DNA from: Cognatishimia activa
Lineage (GTDB): Bacteria > Pseudomonadota > Alphaproteobacteria > Rhodobacterales > Rhodobacteraceae
Direction of reading: 5' to 3'
Length of the DNA: 64,000 bases
Assembly: GCF_017798205.1 (NCBI RefSeq)
Contig: NZ_CP060010.1
Coordinates: forward strand, 124,001 to 188,000
The position numbers and the translations under genes are program-made. Of the stretch, positions 16,744 through 25,467 are shown piece after piece. Under the pieces are notes generated by a model, which saw nothing but the letters and a program-made list of their open reading frames with translations, had not been told where the DNA came from and did no database searches. How positions within the stretch are numbered: the first letter of the stretch is position 1; each line of letters starts with the position of its first letter.

Positions 16744-17601
16744 ATGTTTGACCAAAGTTTTGAACACCTCCCACAGGGGTGCGGCGTCGGATACAAACCT
16801 CAGCATTTCGCAGACATCATGGAAAACGCCGGCTCGGTCAGCTGGTTTGAGATCCATGCAGAGAATTACATGGGCGACGGCGGCCGCCCCTTGGCGCAAC
16901 TTCGGCATCTGGCCGAGCGCTATGCAATGTCCGTCCACGGCGTGGGACTTTCGATCGGTGGCGAAGGCGACCTTGATCAAGACCACCTCAACCGTCTGAA
17001 GCATCTAGTCGGCTGGCTGAACCCTGCCAGCTTTTCCGAGCATCTCGCTTGGTCCACCCACGAAACACACTTTTTGAACGACTTACTGCCCCTGCCCTAT
17101 AACGCAAAGACCGTTCAGCGCGTCAGCAGCCATATCTCGCAGGTTCAAGAGACTGTCGGGCGTCAGATGCTGCTTGAGAACCCCTCGAACTATCTGGCCT
17201 TTTCCGACAGCGACATGAGCGAGATCGACTTCCTGAAAGAGGTCGCGAACCGTTCGGGCTGTGGGCTGTTGTTGGACGTGAACAACGTCTTTGTCTCGGC
17301 AACTAACCAGAAAATGAATGCTGTTGAATATATCGACGCCTTCCCGCTGGATCTGGTCGGAGAAATCCACCTTGGCGGCCATGACGAGGACGTGGACGAC
17401 CACGGCGACCCTCTGTTGATCGACAGCCATGACCAGCCTGTGGTCAATCAGGTCTGGTCGCTCTTTGCCCATACGATCCTGCGCGGCGGCAAAAAGCCCG
17501 TGCTGATCGAACGCGACGGCAATATCCCCCCTTGGGACGAACTTGAAAGCGAAGCCGCCCAAGCCCTTGATATCATGACAAACGTCAAGGCCGCGGCATG
17601 A
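16744..17601 (+). CDS. bufB1: DUF692 / MNIO family multinuclear iron oxidative enzyme
   Basis: A 285-residue TIM-barrel enzyme of the multinuclear non-heme iron oxidative group, which converts precursor cysteines to oxazolone, thiooxazole or related groups. Candidate iron ligands are His65 (SVHGVGLS), Glu99-His100 (FSEHLAW), Glu145 (LLENPSNY), Asp178 (LLLDVNNV), His209 (GEIHLGGH), His229 (DSHDQPV) and Glu256 (LIERDGN). ATG 16744 is preferred over the frame opening at 16564, because AAAGAGG precedes it and because the extension would overlap the precursor gene and the hairpin. It is followed by its usual DUF2063 partner with a 4-base overlap. Confidence 0.93.
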   Translation: MFDQSFEHLPQGCGVGYKPQHFADIMENAGSVSWFEIHAENYMGDGGRPLAQLRHLAERYAMSVHGVGLSIGGEGDLDQDHLNRLKHLVGWLNPASFSEHLAWSTHETHFLNDLLPLPYNAKTVQRVSSHISQVQETVGRQMLLENPSNYLAFSDSDMSEIDFLKEVANRSGCGLLLDVNNVFVSATNQKMNAVEYIDAFPLDLVGEIHLGGHDEDVDDHGDPLLIDSHDQPVVNQVWSLFAHTILRGGKKPVLIERDGNIPPWDELESEAAQALDIMTNVKAAA

Positions 17602-18356
17602 CACCGGATCAAACAGATTTCACCGAGGCGCTGCTGCGCCCTGATTTACCGCACCCGGAAAACCTGATCGACCATGCGGGGCGTCCGGCGGGCAAACGCT
17701 TTGACGTCTACCGCAACAACGTTGTGCTCAGCCTTAGCGAAGCTTTGGAAACCAGCTTTCCGGTGCTGCAGAAACTGCTCGGCGAGCAATTCTTTGGCGC
17801 GATGGCGGGTCTGTTCGTGCGGCAGCATCCGCCAACAACGCCGATGATGATGTACTACGGCGATGAGATGCCGGCGTTTTTGACGGGCTTCGAGCCGGTT
17901 CAGAAATACCCCTATCTGCCCGATGTCGCCCGTCTGGAACTGGCCATGCGCCAAAGCTATCACGCGGCGGATGCCACGCCGATTGATCCGCAAATCATCG
18001 CCACCCTGCCCGCGGATCAGTTGATGGCCGCGCGTCTGGAGATAGCGCCGTCGCTGAAACTCTTGCGCTCCCGCTGGCCGATCTTTTCGATCTGGTCTGC
18101 CCAAACCCACGGCACGCCAATGCCCGAGGCCCCCAGCGGAGAAGCCCTGATCATCACCCGCGCCGAATTTGACCCCGCGCCCCAGCTTTTGCCCGCAGGC
18201 GGAGCGACCTTTGTCATGGCCCTGCAAGCGGGCGAAGCCTTTGGTCAGGCGCTCGATAAAGCCACCACCGCCATTCCCGATTTCGATCTGCAAACAACCT
18301 TGGGACTGTTGATTGCCGGGAATGCCATAACCGCCATAAAAACCGGAGATGCGTAA
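17598..18356 (+). CDS. bufC1: DUF2063-domain partner of the MNIO enzyme
   Basis: A 252-residue protein starting MTPDQTDFTEALLRPD. The N-terminal DUF2063 domain shows FDVYRNNVVLSLSEALETSFPVLQKLLG (two conserved halves, near 34-61) and LPDVARLELAMRQSYHA near 103-119. DUF2063 proteins are the recognition partners that present the precursor to the MNIO enzyme; the old label 'putative DNA-binding' comes from the family name. The gene overlaps bufB1 by ATGA and bufD1 by the single shared A of TAATG, so the three are translationally coupled. Product complex formation is expected from relatives, not shown here. Confidence 0.9.
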   Translation: MTPDQTDFTEALLRPDLPHPENLIDHAGRPAGKRFDVYRNNVVLSLSEALETSFPVLQKLLGEQFFGAMAGLFVRQHPPTTPMMMYYGDEMPAFLTGFEPVQKYPYLPDVARLELAMRQSYHAADATPIDPQIIATLPADQLMAARLEIAPSLKLLRSRWPIFSIWSAQTHGTPMPEAPSGEALIITRAEFDPAPQLLPAGGATFVMALQAGEAFGQALDKATTAIPDFDLQTTLGLLIAGNAITAIKTGDA

Positions 18357-18934
18357 TGATTAACCAACTGATGTCACTCTATAAAAGCATCTTTGCGGGC
18401 GTAGAACGCCTGGCGGAACCTTGGCTCTTGCCAACCCTCTCGCGCTTCGTTTTCGCAGCCGTGCTGTTTTACTATTTCTATCAGTCGGGCGTTTCTAAAG
18501 TCGATTTTGGCAACGGTATCTTTGGGTTCCTGAAGCCTACAGACGGCGGCTTTGTCCAGATCTTCCCGAAAGCGGCTGAGGCCGTGTTTTACGACATCAC
18601 CCAGGCGTCCTTCTTTCAGAAGCTGGTGATCGTCGGCGGCGGCTGGGCCGAAATCCTTTTGCCCATCATGGTCGTCATCGGCCTTCTGACGCGCTTGGCT
18701 GGCGTTGGCATGATCGGCTTTGTCGTGGTCCAAAGCCTCACCGACCTCTACGGTCACGGCGGCATTGCCCACAAAGAGACACTCGGCGTCTGGTTTGATC
18801 AGTTCTCAAACTCGGCGATCCTAGATCAGCGCGCCTTCTGGATGCTGCTCTTTGTGGTGCTGATCGTGCGTGGCGCCGGCCCTATTTCGGTCGACGCCCT
18901 GCTTGGCCTGAACAAAAAACCAGTCGCCGCTTAG
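18356..18934 (+). CDS. bufD1: DoxX-family membrane protein of the bufferin operon
   Basis: A 192-residue integral membrane protein with about four to five hydrophobic segments. The DoxX-type elements are visible: RFVFAAVLFYYFYQSGVSKV near 31-50, GGGWAEILLPIMVVIGLLTR near 98-117, and a final membrane segment WMLLFVVLIVRGAGPIS. DoxX proteins commonly close bufferin-type operons and may act with quinones or in oxidant handling; its exact role is unclear. The start overlaps the bufC1 stop by one base. Its own stop overlaps the stop of the convergent neighbour. Confidence 0.85.
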   Translation: MINQLMSLYKSIFAGVERLAEPWLLPTLSRFVFAAVLFYYFYQSGVSKVDFGNGIFGFLKPTDGGFVQIFPKAAEAVFYDITQASFFQKLVIVGGGWAEILLPIMVVIGLLTRLAGVGMIGFVVVQSLTDLYGHGGIAHKETLGVWFDQFSNSAILDQRAFWMLLFVVLIVRGAGPISVDALLGLNKKPVAA

Positions 18935-19299
18935 AAATGCGCCTTCTCCTCGTCGGGTTTGCCCGCCGCAACGGCCAGCACCCCGGCGAGACCCGCAAAG
19001 GCAATCGGGAACATCGTAAAGACGTTGAACCCAAAGCCCGCATACATCCAAGCCGCTGAGATCAAAAGCAAAACGCCACCCCACAGCGCCCGCGCTCGCG
19101 CCATTGCGCCGCCCGCAATGGCCAACAGCGGAGCCATGAGGGCGGTGGAGCGCACCAAACCGACGTTCTCGACCTGTGTCGCCCAGTCTCCGACCTCGCC
19201 ATAGCGGTCAATGACTTCGGTGTAGCCCCAGCCAAAAAAGCCTACGATCATGCCGAAAAGTCCGGCGATGATCCCTAAAACCAGTGCTGCATTCCGCAT
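18931..19299 (-). CDS. Small four-helix membrane protein of unknown function
   Basis: A 122-residue protein with four predicted membrane segments: ALVLGIIAGLFGMIVGFFGW (about 4-23), STALMAPLLAIAGGAMARA (about 51-69), ALWGGVLLLISAAWMYAGFG (about 71-90) and PIAFAGLAGVLAVAAG (about 97-112). I do not recognise a characterised family; the layout resembles small DUF4064-like proteins. Its stop codon overlaps that of the bufferin DoxX gene by two bases on the opposite strand (TTAG). The start is at 19299 after AAGGAGAGACAG on the minus strand. A link to the bufferin operon is not indicated, because it is convergent. Confidence 0.7.
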   Translation of the reverse strand: MRNAALVLGIIAGLFGMIVGFFGWGYTEVIDRYGEVGDWATQVENVGLVRSTALMAPLLAIAGGAMARARALWGGVLLLISAAWMYAGFGFNVFTMFPIAFAGLAGVLAVAAGKPDEEKAHF

Positions 19300-19341
19300 C
19301 TGTCTCTCCTTAAGCCGCCCACTTTACATGGGCACGCCCCC

Positions 19342-19656
19342 TTATAATCCAAGTGCAGCCTGTACTTTAGGGGTCCATCCCAAAAGAAATTCCCCGTCGC
19401 GTTCAATCAAGGGCCGTTTCATCACAGTCGGCTCCTGCGCAAGCAGATCGAGCACCGGCATCGCACGTGTCGCCTCGTCCATTCCGCGCCATGTGGTAGA
19501 CCGTGTATTAACCAAAGCCTCCCCCAAAACCTCATAGGCCTGCGTCAGTACCTCTGGCGAAATCCCATCCGCGCGTACGTCTACGAACTCTGCCTCAGGC
19601 AGAGCCTTTATCGCCTTACGACAGGTATCACAGTTCTTTAGGCCATATATTTTCAT
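19342..19656 (-). CDS. ArsC/Spx-like thioredoxin-fold protein (YffB type)
   Basis: A 104-residue protein starting MKIYGLKNCDTCRKAIKAL. The CxxC pair (Cys9, Cys12) and the C-terminal VMKRPLIERDGEFLLGW block are typical of the YffB branch of the ArsC/Spx family. These proteins have a thioredoxin fold; a glutathione-linked thiol role has been proposed, and arsenate reduction is not established for this branch. I chose ATG 19656 rather than the longer frame to 19740, which lacks family similarity. It is a single gene in the gap between the bufferin region and csp. Confidence 0.85.
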   Translation of the reverse strand: MKIYGLKNCDTCRKAIKALPEAEFVDVRADGISPEVLTQAYEVLGEALVNTRSTTWRGMDEATRAMPVLDLLAQEPTVMKRPLIERDGEFLLGWTPKVQAALGL

Positions 19657-19814
19657 CGCTTTTCCTGTATTTTTTTCCCGCTGGACGCTTCGTGAAGGAA
19701 ATACGTCCTGTTTCGCTTGCTTTTTACAATAGGCGTGCAATCATCCCAACCGTAGCATTCGTTTTATGTGACCGGCTCTGTACTTTATGAAAAGGGATCC
19801 TAGATCAGATGTTG

Positions 19815-19834
19815 CACCCTGCGAAAACAGGGTG
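19815..19834 (+). promoter_or_regulatory. Hairpin in the leader of the cold-shock gene
   Basis: CACCCTG (19815-19821) pairs perfectly with CAGGGTG (19828-19834) across a CGAAAA loop, 25 bases before the csp ATG and just ahead of its ribosome site. Cold-shock mRNAs often carry structured leaders. A thermosensor role is only a suggestion. Confidence 0.4.
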
Positions 19835-19859
19835 ACTGACTAATGGAAGGAGACACGGT

Positions 19860-20069
19860 ATGCCAAGTGGCACCGTTAAATGGTTCAACACCACAAAAGG
19901 CTACGGCTTTATTGCACCTGACGAAGGCGGCAAAGACGTTTTTGTCCATATTTCGGCGGTAGAACGCTCTGGTCTGACAGGTTTGGCGGACAATCAGAAA
20001 GTCGAATATGAGCTGTCCGAAGGCCGTGATGGCCGTCAAATGGCAGGCGACTTGAAACTGGTCCAATAA
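19860..20069 (+). CDS. Cold-shock domain protein (CspA family)
   Basis: A 69-residue single cold-shock domain. Both RNA-binding motifs are intact: KGYGFIAPD (RNP1, about 16-24) and VFVHIS (RNP2, about 31-36). Such proteins melt RNA secondary structure in the cold or during growth transitions. The start is fixed by AAGGAGA eight bases before ATG 19860. The small size matches the family. It stands alone with a leader of at least 100 bases that includes a 7-bp hairpin. Confidence 0.95.
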   Translation: MPSGTVKWFNTTKGYGFIAPDEGGKDVFVHISAVERSGLTGLADNQKVEYELSEGRDGRQMAGDLKLVQ

Positions 20070-20114
20070 TCCTAGGGATACGGGAGCACCCCCAGGACAT
20101 GATCTAAGACAATC

Positions 20115-20140
20115 ACATCACCAACTTCAGTTGGTGGTGT
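20115..20140. terminator. Hairpin at the convergent ends of csp and the Cys-rich secreted protein
   Basis: ACATCACCAAC (20115-20125) pairs with GTTGGTGGTGT (20130-20140) over 11 bp with one T-G wobble and a 4-base loop. The loop contains the TGA stop of the minus-strand gene. There is no T run, so efficiency is uncertain. Confidence 0.5.
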
Positions 20141-20477
20141 AACATCCCTTTACGCCTTCTGGGCAGACCATACGTTTGTGAACCTTCGGCTTCACGCGCG
20201 GCGGCTCGTGACAGACTTCGCCCGCGACCGGCACACCACAGCTGACCATTCCCCCAACTTGAACAGGCTGCAGACCCGCTGGGCAAATGCCACCGGCATT
20301 GGCGTTGGCCGCGGCGGCCATGCGATAGGCGCAGCCCATTGGCACTTGGGGCGGCGTTTTTGGTGTGAAAGTGATTTCGGGATCCGGCTTGATCTTGCAC
20401 GGAAAGATAATGCAGGTCGCATGCGCAGGCACCGCGATGACGGCAAGACAACTTGCGAACAGGATATTCTTAAACAT
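20127..20477 (-). CDS. Secreted cysteine-rich protein of unknown function
   Basis: A 116-residue protein with a clear signal peptide (MFKNILFASCLAVIAVPAHA, cleavage after about residue 20). The mature part of about 96 residues has eight cysteines (ATCIIFPC, PMGC, GGIC, MVSC, GEVC, RMVC, KGC), many prolines and a basic stretch (PRVKPKVHKR). An even number of cysteines in a short exported protein suggests disulfides in the periplasm. I do not recognise a family. The stop lies in the loop of a hairpin shared with csp. The start at 20477 follows AAAGGGGCCTAG on the minus strand. Confidence 0.65.
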   Translation of the reverse strand: MFKNILFASCLAVIAVPAHATCIIFPCKIKPDPEITFTPKTPPQVPMGCAYRMAAAANANAGGICPAGLQPVQVGGMVSCGVPVAGEVCHEPPRVKPKVHKRMVCPEGVKGCYTTN

Positions 20478-20590
20478 CTAGGCCCCTTTTCTTTGCTTCT
20501 GCTCAATTATCAGGTGGGTCACTGGCCCATAGACTACTATATTTTGTGGGTCAGTCAATTTCTGATAGCGGGGAACCGCTGGAAAAACGG

Positions 20591-21073
20591 TTAACGGACG
20601 CGGCGAATATATTCGTCCACGCGGCAGGCTGGTGTTGCGCCCTCCAAAGGCACTTCTGAGATGCGGTGGAAATCATCGGTCGAGAAATCTGGGAAGTAGA
20701 CATCTGCATCCGGGATCTCTGTGTCGACCTCGGTGACCAGAAGCCGATCCGCAATCGGCAGCATGGCCTTATAGATCCCTGCGCCGCCGATCCCATAGAT
20801 CCGCATATAGCCCTCGGCGCGCGCCAGAGCTATGGCCTCGTCAATCGAGCTCGCCACATGTTCAGCCAGATCTTTTTGCGAGGACACGACGATATTAAAC
20901 CGGTTCTTTAGTGGCTTAAATGGCAGGCTATCCCAGGTGTTGCGCCCCATGATGATCGCGCCGCCCAGCGTTTCGCGTTTGAACATCGCGAGATCCTCGG
21001 GGACGTGCCACGGGATATCATTGTCTTTGCCAATCGCGCCATTTCGCGCGCGCGCCACGATGAGGGAAATCAT
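20591..21073 (-). CDS. folA: Dihydrofolate reductase
   Basis: Reduces dihydrofolate to tetrahydrofolate with NADPH. The 160-residue product has [28 protein letters not shown] in its first 28 residues (NADPH and folate site, including the Trp and the acidic residue), [12 protein letters not shown] near 39-50 with the Thr, and [14 protein letters not shown] near 93-106. It overlaps thyA upstream by ATGA (21070-21073), the classical pairing in which reductase regenerates the cofactor used by thymidylate synthase. Confidence 0.97.
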   Translation of the reverse strand: MISLIVARARNGAIGKDNDIPWHVPEDLAMFKRETLGGAIIMGRNTWDSLPFKPLKNRFNIVVSSQKDLAEHVASSIDEAIALARAEGYMRIYGIGGAGIYKAMLPIADRLLVTEVDTEIPDADVYFPDFSTDDFHRISEVPLEGATPACRVDEYIRRVR

Positions 21074-21885
21074 ACGGCCACCGGCGCTTTGATATTTGGG
21101 TCGGCTTCGTAGTTCAGGATTTCAAAATCCTCGAATTTGAAGTCGAAGATGGACTTTACGTCGCGCTTGATCCGGATCTGCGGCAAAGGTTTGGGTGTGC
21201 GCTCCAATTGCGTGGCGACCTGCTCCATGTGGTTGGAATAGATATGCGCGTCGCCAATCGTATGTACGAAATCGCCCGGCTCGTACCCTGTCACATGTGC
21301 CAGCATCACCAGCAAAAGCGCATAGGAGGCGATGTTGAACGGCACGCCAAGGAACATATCGGCCGAGCGTTGATAGAGCTGCAAATGCAGCTTGCCTCCA
21401 ATGATCCGCACTTGCCAAAGCGTATGGCACGGCGGCAGCGCCATGTCGGGGACATCAGCGGGGTTCCAGGCAGACACAATCATACGGCGACTGTCGGGCG
21501 AGGTCTTGATCAGCTTGATCAGCTCGTCGACCTGATCCACACTTCCGCGACTGAGGATGCCGTCGTCGTTTTGAAGCGCCGGAAAATTGCGCCACTGATA
21601 GCCATAGACCGGGCCCAGATCCCCGTTTTCATCCGCCCATTCGTCCCAGATCGAGACGCCATTGTCCTTGAGGTATTTGATATTCGTGTCGCCACTCAGA
21701 AACCAAAGCAGTTCATGGATGATCGAGCGCAGATGTAGTTTCTTGGTCGTGACCAAGGGAAATCCGTCACTGAGCGGATAGCGTGCTTGCATCCCGAAAT
21801 AGGACGTCGTGCCAGTTCCCGTACGATCACTTGAGGGCGTCCCTTGATCCAAAATCAAGCGCAGTTGGTCGTGATATTGCTGCAT
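21070..21885 (-). CDS. thyA: Thymidylate synthase
   Basis: Makes dTMP from dUMP with methylene-tetrahydrofolate. The 271-residue product has [12 protein letters not shown] near 18-29, [13 protein letters not shown] near 53-65, the nucleophile Cys in [30 protein letters not shown], and THE C-terminal APVAV. I chose ATG 21885 ([15 protein letters not shown]) because GGAGGGC precedes it and the family begins there; upstream in-frame ATGs at 21897 and 21933 are less likely. It is cotranscribed with folA. Confidence 0.97.
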   Translation of the reverse strand: MQQYHDQLRLILDQGTPSSDRTGTGTTSYFGMQARYPLSDGFPLVTTKKLHLRSIIHELLWFLSGDTNIKYLKDNGVSIWDEWADENGDLGPVYGYQWRNFPALQNDDGILSRGSVDQVDELIKLIKTSPDSRRMIVSAWNPADVPDMALPPCHTLWQVRIIGGKLHLQLYQRSADMFLGVPFNIASYALLLVMLAHVTGYEPGDFVHTIGDAHIYSNHMEQVATQLERTPKPLPQIRIKRDVKSIFDFKFEDFEILNYEADPNIKAPVAV

Positions 21886-22070
21886 TTTGCCCTCCATCGT
21901 CGCCAATTCACCCCGCGACTCATGAGCAAGCATACCCCCCAGATCTAGACGCCACCACCCAAAAGGCCGCTAAATGCTGTTAATTTCCGCGCAATCCGCC
22001 AGAAGCCTCTCGACAGGCGACATGAAACATCTAGCTTTAGCGCAACCATGATCTTTACCGGAGCTGACAC

Positions 22071-22499
22071 ATGAAGATTCGCTACCTGCACACGATGGTT
22101 CGTGTGGCTGACCTAGACGCCTCTATCGCCTTTTATGAGCTGCTCGGGCTGGAAGAAACCCGCCGCTATGAGAACGAAGGCGGTCGGTTCACATTGGTTT
22201 TCATGACGCCTCCGGGCCAAGAAGATGCGCACGTCGAGCTGACTTACAATTGGGACGGAGACGACGGACTGCCCAGCGACAGCCGCCACTTTGGCCACCT
22301 CGCCTATAGTGTCGAAAACATCTACGACATGTGCCAGCATCTGATGGACAATGGTGTCACTATCAATCGACCGCCACGTGATGGGCGCATGGCCTTTGTG
22401 CGCAGCCCGGACAATGTCTCGATTGAACTATTGCAGGATGGAGATGCACTGCCATCGGCGGAACCCTGGGCCTCGATGGAAAACACCGGTCACTGGTAA
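22071..22499 (+). CDS. gloA: Lactoylglutathione lyase (glyoxalase I)
   Basis: Isomerises the hemithioacetal of methylglyoxal and glutathione, a detoxification step. The 142-residue single-module vicinal-oxygen-chelate protein begins MKIRYLHTMVRVADLDASIAFY and has the metal ligands His7 (LHTMVRV), Glu in HVELTYNW, His in FGHLAYSVENIY and Glu in NVSIELLQ. The length matches the bacterial nickel-type enzyme. It is a single gene, convergent with the MarR regulator gene, whose stop is one base away. Confidence 0.95.
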   Translation: MKIRYLHTMVRVADLDASIAFYELLGLEETRRYENEGGRFTLVFMTPPGQEDAHVELTYNWDGDDGLPSDSRHFGHLAYSVENIYDMCQHLMDNGVTINRPPRDGRMAFVRSPDNVSIELLQDGDALPSAEPWASMENTGHW

Positions 22500-22500
22500 A

Positions 22501-22998
22501 TCAGTAGATATAGCGGATTTGGTCCGTCCAATACCGCTCCACTCGTTTGAGGGCCTGTGTGATATCCAGCAGGCCTTCAATCCCCAAAACGCCTTTGGAT
22601 TGCAGCCCGTCGGCGTGACGTTCAAACAAAGTCGCGACAAGATCGCGGATCTCACGCCCTTTTGGCGTCAATCGCACCCGCACCGAGCGGCGATCAATCT
22701 CGCAGCGCTGATGGTGCATATAGCCCATTTCCACCAGTTTTTTAAGGTTATAGCTGACGTTGCTGCCCTGATAGTAGCCACGCGATTTCAGCTCGCCCGC
22801 CGTGACCTCATTGTCGCCGATATTGAACAACAAAAGCGCCTGCACCGCGTTGATTTCCAACACGCCCACCCGCTCAAACTCGTCCTTAATGACATCCAAA
22901 AGCAAGCGATGCAGACGTTCCACCAGCGCAAGCGCGTCCAGATAATTCGATATATATCCCGCGTCTGTGGGAAGACGCGTGGGTGAATGAATGCTCAT
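22501..22998 (-). CDS. MarR-family winged-helix regulator (LdtR-like)
   Basis: A 165-residue regulator with a winged helix: INAVQALLLFNIGDNEVTAGELKSRGYYQGSNVSYNLKKLVEMGYM spans the recognition region (about 49-94), and RRSVRVRLTPKGREI is the wing. The wording GYYQGSNVSYNLKKL is characteristic of the LdtR branch found in Rhizobiales and Rhodobacterales, which in Liberibacter controls an L,D-transpeptidase gene. Its target here is unknown. The start at 22998 follows GGAGGCAGGG. It is convergent with gloA and separated from the sdhE end by about 85 bases. Confidence 0.85.
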   Translation of the reverse strand: MSIHSPTRLPTDAGYISNYLDALALVERLHRLLLDVIKDEFERVGVLEINAVQALLLFNIGDNEVTAGELKSRGYYQGSNVSYNLKKLVEMGYMHHQRCEIDRRSVRVRLTPKGREIRDLVATLFERHADGLQSKGVLGIEGLLDITQALKRVERYWTDQIRYIY

Positions 22999-23084
22999 CC
23001 CTGCCTCCGAGGTTTGTCAGAGGTTAGGTTGAGTCAAAATTGCCAAAATTCCGTTAAATCCGGAGCAGTCGATTAAAATTCAAT

Positions 23085-23348
23085 TTAATCAGCGCCTTGG
23101 ACATGAGCTGAAATCTCAGAAATCAATGCCGCAAGCTCTTGTGGAGCCTCGGCCTGTCCGCTCACCCATTGATAGAGGTCCTGATCGTTCTCGTTCAACA
23201 GGGCCTCATAAAGGTCCAATGCAGGTTCATCCATGCCCGCAAGATACGCATCGGCATAGCGGCTGAGAATGATGTCCATTTCCTTAATACCGCGGCGCAT
23301 GGATCGCATTTGCAGTCGCTTTAGGCGGTTTTCATGGGTCTCAGACAC
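23085..23348 (-). CDS. sdhE: FAD assembly factor SdhE (succinate dehydrogenase assembly)
   Basis: SdhE promotes covalent FAD attachment to the SdhA flavoprotein of succinate dehydrogenase. The 87-residue helical protein has the signature RSMRRGIKEMDIIL (the RGxxE motif near 19-23) followed by LDLYEALLNENDQDLYQWV. Translation begins at GTG 23348; AAAGGGG lies upstream inside the end of the regulator gene. It is only three bases after the XRE gene, so the two form one transcript. No sdh structural genes are in the window. Confidence 0.93.
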   Translation of the reverse strand: MSETHENRLKRLQMRSMRRGIKEMDIILSRYADAYLAGMDEPALDLYEALLNENDQDLYQWVSGQAEAPQELAALISEISAHVQGAD

Positions 23349-23351
23349 AGA

Positions 23352-23756
23352 TCAGGCCCCTTTGCGAAGACGCTTTTCAAGCACGGCCAAGCGCTTGGTC
23401 GCATTCTGCAACTGCGTGTGAATTTCGCGAATTTCGGACAAGATCGCCTGATCAGCCGAGGCCGTGGACTCTTCGACGTCCACATCGTCGCCTTCGCCTG
23501 TCAGCAGCCACTTCAGCGACACGCCCAACAGGCCAGACACCATCTGCAACCGGTTGGCACGCGGCTCGTTCAGATCGTCTTCCCAACTGACCAAGGTGAC
23601 TTTCTTGACCCCCAGTTTTCGCGCCAGATCCGTCTGGGACAGGCCCGCCTGTTCACGTGCCGCCGTCAGACGATCTCCGAAGGTTGCGACCTCGGGCACA
23701 TACCAATCTTCGGTATCCATGACCTCTTCGCCGGTCCATTCGTCCTGATCGCTCAT
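23352..23756 (-). CDS. XRE-family helix-turn-helix regulator
   Basis: A 134-residue protein with an HTH_3 domain in the middle (GDRLTAAREQAGLSQTDLA, then KLGVKKVTLVSWED, about 27-59), an acidic N-terminus (SDQDEWTGEEVMDTEDW) and a C-terminal helix IREIHTQLQNATKRLAVLEKRL likely to form a coiled coil. Its DNA target is unknown. I chose ATG 23756; the frame also opens at 23798. It comes immediately before sdhE and is divergent from the aminotransferase gene 80 bases away, so it may control either. Confidence 0.85.
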   Translation of the reverse strand: MSDQDEWTGEEVMDTEDWYVPEVATFGDRLTAAREQAGLSQTDLARKLGVKKVTLVSWEDDLNEPRANRLQMVSGLLGVSLKWLLTGEGDDVDVEESTASADQAILSEIREIHTQLQNATKRLAVLEKRLRKGA

Positions 23757-23814
23757 CGCCGTCGCCCTTAACTTTGCTTGCCCATCAATGGGGCGCACAT
23801 TATGACAAGCATGA

Positions 23815-25038
<1,224 letters not shown>

Positions 25039-25047
25039 GGAGCCCCC

Positions 25048-25467
25048 ATGATCAGCGCCCTACCCGAGCTTTACTTTCGCCTGCGCGACAATGGCGCGAC
25101 GGTTTTTCGTATGGCGGATGATGCGCGCAACGGGCGGTTGGACATGACGCAGATCGCGACGGTGAACCTGCGCAGTGGCGAGTATAAAGCGACGGGTGAC
25201 AAGGCCTTGTCTGAAGCAGATCAGGAGGCCATCAAAGCCTGGATCGCCGACCGTCAAGAAAGCCTTCCTTGGCGACGTCTGGATCGCGCCATGCAAGTGA
25301 TTGAGGACATCAATCAAACGGCGCATTGGGCGCAAACTGAAGCCAGCGACAAGGACCTCGAGGGTGTCGCGGATGCCTTGTTTCTGGCCATGCACGATCT
25401 GCGTCAGGTTCTAGTACGCAAGACGGCAGATCGGGTGCGCAAAGAGACTAAAGCCGCCAAAGACTAG
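25048..25467 (+). CDS. Uncharacterised protein downstream of the aminotransferase
   Basis: A 139-residue soluble protein, mostly helical in its second half (AMQVIEDINQTAHWAQTEASDKD, then ALFLAMHDLRQVLVRKTADRVRKET), with a short beta-rich N-terminus (LYFRLRDNGATVFRMADDARNGRLDM). I do not recognise a family. AAGGAG precedes ATG 25048. It starts nine bases after the aminotransferase stop and so is probably in the same operon. Its stop overlaps the stop of the convergent MATE gene by the shared CTAG (25464-25467). Confidence 0.7.
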   Translation: MISALPELYFRLRDNGATVFRMADDARNGRLDMTQIATVNLRSGEYKATGDKALSEADQEAIKAWIADRQESLPWRRLDRAMQVIEDINQTAHWAQTEASDKDLEGVADALFLAMHDLRQVLVRKTADRVRKETKAAKD

